Source: Saccoglossus kowalevskii (taxonomy: Eukaryota > Hemichordata > Enteropneusta > Harrimaniidae). From it: a stretch of 40,012 nt of DNA. The stretch covers positions 137,702-177,713 of the forward strand of contig NW_003108085.1 in NCBI RefSeq assembly GCF_000003605.2, in the 5' to 3' direction. Within the stretch, counting starts at the first letter, position 1, and every line of letters begins with the position of its first letter. This document shows, in pieces, positions 9,796 through 40,012 of this stretch. A model generated the notes under the pieces. The model did no database searches. It was not told the DNA's origin and saw only the letters and a program-made list of their open reading frames with translations. A program made the translations under genes and the position numbers.

Positions 9796-10246
9796 GGGAC
9801 GACGTCAAATGATCAATGTCGGATAAAAAACTTATTTCCTTTAGTTTGGGGGTGGGGGGATTTTGACCTCAAAAAGTTTCCATCCTACAAAAACGATTTT
9901 ATTTTTTAATGAAGTCAAAAAAATCTTGGAGTTTTTGTAGTTTGTTTTTGTTTTCTATCCAATCATGGACAGAAATAACAGAAAAGGGAAAAAAACAGAA
10001 AAATGGTTTGGTTTGAATGTCAATCTGTGCGTCAAATGAGGTGCATTTGTAAAATCTTTTTACACTCACCCGACAACCAACTGCTACGCAATACTACTGT
10101 CCGATTATCAATTTGTATTTAATGGTGAATGTAGTCTGACGCCATGACCGATATTTATCAATTAAGTTTCAGTGAGGGTAGGGGGGTTGGAAAAAAACTA
10201 AAGGAATTAAGTTTTTTATCCGACATCGATCTTTTGACGTCGTCCC
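9796..10246. mobile_element. Family F MITE, PIF/Harbinger-like by target site
   Basis: Ends GGGACGACGTCAAATGATCA and its near inverse TCGATCTTTTGACGTCGTCCC are part of roughly 60-bp inverted repeats that also share GTCGGATAAAAAACTT and a TTCCTTTAG stretch. TTA flanks both sides (9793-9795, 10247-10249), consistent with a 3-bp duplication. PIF/Harbinger elements are known to duplicate TTA/TAA. No transposase is present. Confidence 0.85.
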
Positions 10247-10285
10247 TTAGATGTTATATGACATATATTTCATTTTGTTTCAAAT

Positions 10286-10367
10286 ATTCTATTCTATTCT
10301 ATTCTATTCTATTCTATTCTATTCTATTCTATTCTATTCTATTCTATTCTATTCTATTCTATTCTAT
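10286..10367. repeat. TTCTA pentanucleotide microsatellite
   Basis: About 16 uninterrupted copies of ATTCT/TTCTA. The pentamer has no stop in two forward frames, which creates chance ORFs. Confidence 0.97.
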
Positions 10368-10550
10368 AAAAATAAGGCGAAATTTATTTGCATTTTTAGT
10401 TTCGCTTCCTTTCTTTCTCTTTCTTTTTCGAGAGAGAGAGAACCGAAATATTTGCCGGTGTATCGTCCTACGAAAGTCGTTTTCTGCGCTCAGCGCCCTC
10501 TATTGACGGTATACAGCGCACGTGTGAACTTGTGCTTGATTAAATGCATT

Positions 10551-10690
10551 TAGTAATAATAATAATAATAATCTTTATTGTAATCGTATCCTTATTAGGA
10601 TCTTGACAAAAGTGTACAATAAAGTATAGAAAAACAAGAAGAAGTAAAAATAAAAAAATAACATTAAACACATTAAATAAAATTAAAGTA
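10551..10690 (-). mobile_element. Possible 3' tail of a non-LTR retroelement
   Basis: Read on the minus strand, A-rich sequence runs into CAATAAAGATT followed by six ATT units (AATAATAATAATAATAAT on the + strand near 10553-10571). Some CR1/L2-like LINEs and related SINEs end in such short (ATT)n tails. No reverse transcriptase sequence is visible. Confidence 0.35.
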
Positions 10691-11640
10691 CAAATGGTCT
10701 ATCGATACCCAAGGGCATGACTTTGGGCGGTGTCACTTATTTTTTTCAAGCGAACTATTGTCCCTTTGTCGCTGCCACATCGGCTATTCAAATACCGCCC
10801 TACTTATTATGAAAATAAATACATCCTTTTCCAAGGGTCTTCGCTTCGCAGTTGACAAGGAACCAATTTTTAAGGCGATGTTTTAAAAAATTGCCTTAGC
10901 GTACACAAATTCTATTTTTCGAAGGCCGCCAAGCCAAACTCTCCCTTTGGGCATCGAAGCCTTCGTTGCCCCTACGAATGGACCCCGCAGTTACGTGGTG
11001 AATTGGCCTTCAGTAAACTGAGCGTGCCCTGAGTATTAAACTGGAGAATATAGAACGCAAAATCGAAAACACCCCCCCCCCCCGCTTATCTCACAGCACA
11101 TGGAATGTGCTCATGCATGATATGAAATAAATATTTCTGACAGTATGTCATTATTATTTGGTCAAAGCTCAAATATAACCCGGACTCAAAGGTGAAAAGT
11201 GTTCTTTGTTAAACATTATGTATCCCTAACAAAATTCCCAACCTACCACGTGAGGTCCACCTCGTGTTTAATTTATCTACTATCGGGGCCAGGGTCATGT
11301 AGCGGTCGCTCGCATAGGTAATTACCCTTGGATTCGCACGTACCATTTTTTGGAACATATAAAAAGGGGCATTTCTTTGATTTTAGTCTATTTTTTTCGG
11401 TGATCTATGGGTGTTTTCATGGTGTATACTTCTCTATACATAGGATGGCAGTTGTAACCTGTATTCAACTGCAAGAAATTTTGATTAATACCAAAGAGAG
11501 GAATTGAGTTCAAACATTCAAACTAGCGCCCAGGAGAAAAATATTATGATAAATCGCAGTCTGAACAAATTATTATTTTCATCTGTTTGTTTTTATATTA
11601 GGCTGTTTTACGTGCTCTGTTGTCATTATAACTTGGCTAC
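10691..11640. other. No recognised gene upstream of GATM
   Basis: Mixed sequence with a C run (11071-11083) and no recognised coding stretch or repeat family. Confidence 0.5.
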
Positions 11641-11644
11641 ATTA

Positions 11645-11780
11645 CCACGTGGTTTATTTTGCGTTCTATACAGCGCTGTAGCGGGGAGCAGCGCAAAGAA
11701 CGGAAGAGCTCTTCATCAATTGGCCAAAAAATGACCGTTGACCAATCAGCGTTGATGTTAGCTTTCATCTGTCCAATCAG
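11645..11780 (+). promoter_or_regulatory. Probable GATM proximal promoter with three CCAAT boxes
   Basis: A palindromic CCACGTGG E-box (11645-11652) is followed by ATTGG (11719-11723, reverse CCAAT), GACCAATCAG (CCAAT at 11742-11746) and GTCCAATCAG (CCAAT at 11773-11777). The extended CCAATCA/CCAATCAG forms fit NF-Y sites, which commonly lie 60-100 bp upstream of TATA-less starts. The GATM ATG lies about 150-210 bp further on. No convincing TATA box was seen. Promoter activity is inferred. Confidence 0.5.
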
Positions 11781-11929
11781 CTATGGCATATTATCGCCTG
11801 ATCAGTAAATTTATTCATGAGGGGAAGTAACTTCTGCGCAGCACGCTGAAACGCTCAATTCTTCGTTGTACATCAACGAATGTTCTTCTTGTTTTCGTCT
11901 GTCACAAAACATCGTGGATTTTCACGATA

Positions 11930-34042
<22,113 letters not shown>

Positions 34043-35351
34043 GCTGCGAACCCAACAAATCCGCATCCCGGAAGAGTCGATTTTTAGCGAATATTGACGA
34101 GAATTTTCAACTTTATTTGTAATGTATACAAGTATAGATTTGCCGGTTTGTGTATATCCAAATTTAAATAATTCCAGCCAAGGAGTGGGTTTACAGAGCC
34201 AGACCATTGGTGAAGCCAGTCTTGTACATTCATTTCATTTCAAATTTTTTCGGGGCATAATTGACCTCTGACCTCTCAATCCATGTTCATTTTTATTCTG
34301 ATCTTTTCAATACTGTAAACGACTTTAATTTCCTGAGACAATTTCATAAATCGGTGAAAATTGAACAATTTTGCGGCAGTGAATATCTCTTAGGTGTTCT
34401 GGGGACTATCATGCTTTAGCAAATATTGTCCTGGGGGGGGGGGGGGTTATAGCAACTGAAAAAATTTTAATAAAAATGTCAGCTGTGAAAGTTGAAAAAA
34501 TTTTAAAAATTACTGCTAAGCAATCAAATGCGAGACAGTTTGGGGTTTTTAAAATTATGTTCTTTCAGCAAATAAACGATTTCGCAACAATCAAGAATTC
34601 TAATCTTGTTAGCCCCATACAACTTTTACATTTTCTTGACCATATAAAGATTATGAAATTTTAAAACTTGGGCTTGTCTCGGAGTCTATACATTGTATCA
34701 CTCAGCTGTGAAGGTTTGTTTTAATGCACTGTCACTGTGTGTTCTAACAATCACGTGTAGATTTCTAAATCTGGTTTTATTTTATTTTTTGTGCAAGTTT
34801 TGTTTGTTTTTTGTGGAAGACTATTTTAATTATTAAAATGGGTCATTTGCTTTAATACAAGTTTGAACCAGTTCAAACCGGTTTGCACCAGTTCTTGTGA
34901 AGCGATGTGGATTGCTTTTATTTCGAATATGCAATTTTACTTCAGAGGCTGTTGAATATACAAAATAAAATAATTCTATTTCGTAAGGGCTGAAAAGATT
35001 TACAACCACATGGTAGGTGGCACACTCTATCAAATTTTCATCATGTTGAACAATTCTTCACAAACCACTGACACAATGTACCAAATATACTTCCGCCAAG
35101 CGTGTTTTGATTGGTTAACTGCTTGACGCATAATGGCAGACACCTGTATTTTTAAAGCATCTCGATTCTTTGAACAGAGAAATACAAAACATTGTACTTA
35201 AATTTTATTTTTTAAATGATTGAACACACAGTGACTATGTAATGTTTTCCCACCCTGGCTGTGATTGAGTATACAGATAAAATTGTCAGCCTTCTTAAAA
35301 TAATGTCAAATGTCCTGTATGTAATATATTCTAGTCATTTACGTCAATAAA
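34043..35351 (+). other. GATM 3' UTR candidates
   Basis: No coding signal follows the stop. AATAAA hexamers lie at 34469-34474 (near a G run at 34434-34446) and at 35346-35351 (TCAATAAAGCTCG). Either could be the poly(A) signal; use of both would give UTRs of roughly 0.45 and 1.3 kb. The sequence alone does not decide. Confidence 0.5.
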
Positions 35352-35874
35352 GCTCGTTTTTAATAACCCCCTGATGATTATTTCTGTGAACACCTCTGCT
35401 AATCTGACGTAACTGTACGAATTTGTGGTATCAAATCATTTTGTTAGAGGAAGCATCTCTTGATCGATCATTTCGGTTCGCGCTATGAAATTATAAGCGT
35501 CATTTTGCGATATTGAGCCATTGTGAACTTTTAGATACCAACTGATAAAAGTAAAAATATCTAGGTGTGTATTAATTCCACGACTACAGGCTAATTGGCC
35601 ATTTACTAATAAGTCACCAGCTTTCTTGATTGGGCCCGGGCGAAACCTTGGCTTTTATTGGCTGGTAGGTAATCCCAGTGCAAGATACAATGCCCCAGAG
35701 TGCTGGTACCAAATAGTTATTTTGTCTCAATATGATTTAAGACCAATTTGGCTTGTGGATGACGATTTATTTTGTCGTGCAGCACTTGTGTAGACAATGC
35801 TTAAACGTTTAACAAAATCTAGTAAATTTCTTTTGCATACAGCCATCTGTCAACCAAGAGACTTTTGTTCGGAT

Positions 35875-36038
35875 CACTTAATGGTTCACTCGCGCCAATC
35901 CAGCACAGTTTGGCAACAAGTCTGCGCTAACAAAATCGTGCGACATTTGTTTCAAATCACTTCATGGTTCACTCGCGACTCGTGCCAATCCAGCACAGTT
36001 TGGCAACAAGTCTGCGCTAACAAAATAATGCGACTCTC
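35875..36038. repeat. Tandem duplication of about 83 bp
   Basis: CACTTAATGGTTCACTCGCG at 35875 and CACTTCATGGTTCACTCGCG at 35958 start two copies that share CCAATCCAGCACAGTTTGGC and AACAAGTCTGCGCTAACAAA. The second has a 6-bp insertion. The ORF across both copies has no known similarity. Confidence 0.9.
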
Positions 36039-37775
36039 GTACAGATTAGCAGTTTGCAACTAACTTCATCAGGGCCCCTTAACTTCAGAGTCTTGCTCCA
36101 TTGACTTGCTTGAGAAATGCATTCCAGTTCAGCTGATCCAGTCATCCTGGTTATGATCCAATCTCCAGGAAGTCTGCGGAAGCAGTGAGGTACAGTGGAA
36201 CCCTTTCCCAGAACTCTTCGTCCAATTAATTTAAGGGAGTTTACTAGTCTGGTTTGATATTGGGTCCCTTATGCAAGTTTAAAATACTATTTGCCGTTGT
36301 ACGTTGGCTCGAATAAATTTGGGAAGTTGGTGATAATTTGGCAGCAGTTCAACTTTCAAATAACAAAATTTTCCTGAACACGATTTAGTAATTGATCAAA
36401 TTCTTAGTAGCAAACGTGGTTTACTGTTTCGCAAAATTTAGTAGTTCCCCATTACCATCCACTTAATCTACTGAATGGAAATTAGCATCCCAGGGATCTT
36501 TTGCAGGGCCTTTAAGATCAAAATCTCCACAATTTCCTTTCAAGCCGATTCGCTGATGGATTCTACTGTACTCAATGAAATCTGCAGATTGGACAGTCTT
36601 CTCGGGATGAACCAATCAAGGTATTTCTCTTGTAGTGTTAACTTGGGTGAGATGTAACTCAGTTTGTGATTTGGTAGTCAAGCAAGTGCTCAGTCTCCTG
36701 AACCAATCAAATAAGCTCTATCAAAGACTAGCTTTATTGTGCTTAGGATTTGCAGGATTTTGTCGTGTGGTAAAGCGTTTTTATTAATCTAGATATAAAG
36801 CATGGGGTTCCTTAAGTGCCGTTCAAAGAAGTGGCAATGTTGCATAAAGAACAGTCAAATTTATTTGTTCCAAAATATTCCAGCCATGGAATTGATTAGA
36901 TTTGAAGAAATGCTTGCATTGTGAATTGGCCCCGAGAGTGTGCAAGGATCTGTGACCTTATCAGGTCGTGTACCTAAAATTAACATTTGAGTTCCGAAGT
37001 AAACTGTTTTCATTCACAAATGTTGTGCCTTTATAACTTAAAAAAAAAATTTAGCCGACTGTTCATTATAAGAAGAATGTGTAAAAATCAAGGCAAAATT
37101 TTGAGAGAAAAAAATTATAGTGCTCCACAGGTTAAGTACGTGGGCTTGTGTAGCAATGATTTGTGTGATGTTGACAACTGGAGGTTGAGAACAGGGGTTC
37201 CAGATTTGATAACTAGGTGGGTTTTGGGGGTCTGCTAAAAATAACACAACTTAAACGACATGTGTCAAAGCATTTGGGGTGAAAACCTGCATGAAATATT
37301 CGCATAACAAATAGCCACTCCATTATATTCAAATTGAGAAACCCCGTACAATTGTGGTGCATCATGGGAGTCCCACCATTATCATTCCCATCTTGTCCTT
37401 CAGTTGTATGTCCAATTACAAGAGGGCTAACATTATGCTGATGGATATTATTCAATCGAATGCAGTTTTCCATCACAGCTTGCGTTTTGATTGGTTCTTA
37501 ATTGCGTCATTGCCACACTTTTATTGAAAGCTGTTCAAAGGTTAATTTACATTAAAACAATACATGTTGTAATGATATTCATTATAATGTGTCTTAGTTT
37601 TGATTCCTAAAAATAAAGATTTAAATTTTGGGGGATTTTGTGACTACTTTAAATAGTCACAAATAGTAGTCTGTTAAATTCGGGATACTTTTAAAAAGGA
37701 AAAATGTATTGAGGCCGTGTTCAGAAAATAAACTTGTTTCAATCCTGTGAGTCTTGGTGTTATTTTTCAAAATTG
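36039..37775. other. No recognised gene
   Basis: Only short chance ORFs. A perfect 10-bp hairpin, TTTGTGACTA/TAGTCACAAA, lies at 37637-37663. TTTTGATTGGTT followed by GCGTCATTGCCA near 37487-37515 resembles a segment near 35106-35145, perhaps a further dispersed repeat. Confidence 0.5.
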
Positions 37776-37977
37776 CTCCGTAGAATACTTTATTTTTGTT
37801 TGGAATTAATTTTTGCTGAAGGAATGATTCAGTGATAATAAAATTCCAGCAAATATACCCTTTTTCCTATATTTTACGTTAAAATTGCCAAATATCAGTG
37901 AAAATAAACCATACGAAACACTCAAAAATTCTTTTCAGCGGAAATTAATTCCAGCGAAAATAAAGTTGTTTACAGTA
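37776..37977. mobile_element. Family A MITE, diverged copy
   Basis: CCGTAGAATACTTTATTTTT at the left and GCGAAAATAAAGTTGTTTAC followed by AGTA at the right, with GGAATGATTCAGTGATAATA inside. Confidence 0.8.
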
Positions 37978-39488
37978 CTCCAATTTGTTACCTTATGTGA
38001 ACAGATTCATTCTTTTAAACACAAGCCATCTCACTCAACCCTGTTAATCTCTACCCACACCTGATTCATCTTACAAGACCCAAGTGGTCTCGCTCAAACC
38101 AATTCGTCTCACTCGAAGGTGTTAAAACTCGCCATTGTACTCTCATTTACAGTCCCTCTGTCTCATTCAATTACTATCCATAATACAGTCGCTCGAACTA
38201 TTGTCCAATCAGGTTAGGTGTTTTGTGTCGCATGGTAGACCTTAATCTTACTCTCGAACACGAAACACACAATTATCGTACTTGTCTTCAATAGGCACTT
38301 TATCGTGCTCTCGGAATTTGGCCGGCTCCCGGAGTGAAAGTTTGTATTCTATGTCGCCTTCCTCGCTTCATGGTCGTGCATACTAGTACGCCATTTTCTG
38401 AATAAGGTCCCCACAATTACCACATCCTTTTAGTCTCTATTTCATTTAAAAAAAAAAAAAACATAACCTTCATAGCAACCAGAACGTTCGTCATTAATTG
38501 CAAATCCAATGCCATAGAACGAAAGAAAAGACGGCTTTGTGGTTTTATTCTCGGGGGCAAAACGTGCCATGTTGCTAAGATGCGTGCCACTGTACAATGT
38601 ATTCTTGTGGTCTCTGCACGAACTGTTGTGAGATGCCGGTCGAAGAGCCGCTGAAAACGGCAAAGTCGAGAAGATGGCACAAACTCAACATTGAAGTAAT
38701 CCTGAACAACGAAATTTAAATGTGTTACATATGTAGGGGTAGTCTGGCCTCATGACAGCTCTCCGGTTTCAACAACTAGCCCGAAATACAATGTTTTGAA
38801 TGGTTTCGACAGAGTCGCCGGTTGTGGTTGCCATGCAGTAAAAATGCTTAAATGTTCGCTCCCGGGAATAAAAGAAAATCAAAAAAAAAAACTAACAGTC
38901 TTGTATATTCAATTCGATGAGAGAAAGCGATATGCAAATCAGAACCTCTGGCCTGGAAAAGAGTAGACATAGTACTCTGTACAATCAGAAATATGCCTTG
39001 CGCATGACCTCCAAGTATCACATACCCTGGTACTTTTAAAATGAATGGGAACCCGCCAAACAATTAATGCGATCGGTTTTAATTAAAGTTGAAACAAACC
39101 TGGGAAAAAAAGGAATGAATATAAGAATGATTGCCGTTATTGGCGAACAATAACCCCGGAAAGTACCAGGATGTGTGACCTTCAAGGGGTCATGGATCCG
39201 ACTCGTAATCAACAGTGACATCTATGCCATCCTGGGTATTTTATTTGTCCGTGACGGGCAATTCGTCCTAAGAGAAAACACGATTAGATATTTGATAAGA
39301 GAGAGACTATTGTCACATGTTGTTTATGTAAATTATGTTGACCATAATTCAAATAATTTGAACCACAGCTGTTGTACAAATTAAGTCGTCTCTCAAAACG
39401 CCTGCGTTCGTTATGATTACGAAATCTTACTGAAAATAAAACACATGGAACGTGGTACTATATAGCCCCGGGCGACAGCGTGGTACTA
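37978..39488. other. No recognised gene
   Basis: Several minus-strand ORFs of 60-90 codons (for example 38417-38680) show no recognisable domain and end in A/T homopolymers. I cannot support any of them as genes. Confidence 0.5.
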
Positions 39489-39675
39489 AGGGGCGGACCA
39501 TTTGATATCTAGGTGGGCCAGGAAGATTGAAATGAAGCTTAATTTTTCCCCTATCTGATGTGGATTTTTTTTTCAGCATATAGTGTAGAATTTTTTTTCA
39601 ACCATTGTCATAGAATTTTTTTTCACAAAATCTTCCTGCCCACCTCCCCCAGGATATCAAATGGTCAACCCCTAA
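39489..39675. mobile_element. Family K inverted-repeat element
   Basis: AGGGGCGGACCATTTGATAT at the left is the inverse of ATATCAAATGGTCAACCCCT at the right. The subterminal GTGGGCCAGGAAGATT and ATCTTCCTGCCCACC are also inverted. The interior has three TTTTTTTTCA stretches (a GAATTTTTTTTCA motif). A single copy in this window. Confidence 0.85.
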
Positions 39676-39888
39676 TCATCTTCGCCAGCCATTATAGCTT
39701 GGCAGAATTCACACTGAATAAACGGGCTCTGGTGCGTTTCCATGGCAAAAAGAACAGGACGTAAAGTAGTGTGACGTGTTTCCAAAGGAAAACGAACGTC
39801 AAGTCTGTGTTTTGTCGGTTAAAAAGACGGCGCAATCTATTGGTTAATATGTGTAATTGATTCAAGTTGTTTCAGGAACGCTGATTGA

Positions 39889-40012
39889 TTAAAGCGGGGT
39901 GTCGTCACCTGCGCATGCGTCAAATGGCCATAACGTGTCGTTGTTTACAAACAAACATCTACCCATGAGCCTTTGCGTTTTTAGCGCGTGTTATCGTCGC
40001 TTGGGACTCAAT
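39889..40012. mobile_element. Family D element, copy 2, cut by window end
   Basis: TTAAAGCGGGGTGTCGTCAC and onward matches 5568-5690 (CATCTACCCATGAGCCTTTG, TATCGTCGCTTGGGACTCAA). The right terminus lies beyond the window. Confidence 0.88.

Noticed and set aside
10144..10553. ORFs of 100-120 codons with ILFYS repeats.
   Set aside because: They come from the TTCTA microsatellite and the Harbinger-like MITE end.
38417..38680. Minus-strand ORFs (two overlapping frames, 73 and 87 codons) as a first exon of another gene.
   Set aside because: Neither frame resembled a family I know, both run into a poly-A/T tract, and I saw no decisive splice signal. A protein search could reopen this.

Overview
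This is a eukaryotic nuclear window: two spliced genes, both on the + strand, sit in AT-rich, repeat-crowded DNA. The organism is most likely a marine invertebrate, perhaps an invertebrate deuterostome such as a lancelet or hemichordate. That rests on the close similarity of both proteins to vertebrate orthologues, compact exons in long introns, and many short inverted-repeat elements; the species cannot be fixed from the sequence. One 50-N assembly gap lies at 24603-24652.

Left part (1-4080). The last two coding exons of an IFT139/TTC21B-type intraflagellar transport gene occupy 2278-2398 and 3769-3914; the rest of the gene lies off the left edge. Its upstream intron carries a 41-bp satellite of about 50 units (1-2082). 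Its last intron carries a decayed AGGTCA-rich repeat and a small TIR-bounded element holding a minus-strand ORF that resembles the N-terminal part of Crypton/ZMYM-type recombinase-like proteins.

Intergenic part (4081-11640). No gene is confidently recognised. It holds several families of miniature inverted-repeat elements, a triplicated 147-bp sequence, a TTCTA microsatellite and a possible 3' tail of a non-LTR retroelement.

GATM (11930-34042). Seven coding exons join into a complete 416-residue mitochondrial glycine amidinotransferase (AGAT), which makes guanidinoacetate, the creatine precursor. Phases are consistent, all introns are GT-AG, and the catalytic Asp, His and Cys are present. 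A cluster of three CCAAT boxes lies 150-215 bp upstream of the start codon. Tandem arrays press against three of its 3' splice sites: a 207-bp unit before exon 3, an 82-bp unit before exon 6, and a 26-bp minisatellite before exon 7. The array before exon 6 is made of degraded copies of the exon 6 acceptor and exon start, giving four decoy acceptors in exact register with the true one.

Right part (34043-40012). This holds the GATM 3' UTR, followed by DNA in which no gene was recognised, with a few more inverted-repeat elements. The window ends inside one of them.

The two genes have unrelated jobs (cilium transport and creatine synthesis); nothing in the sequence suggests they act together. 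The most unusual signal is the decoy splice-acceptor array in GATM intron 5.
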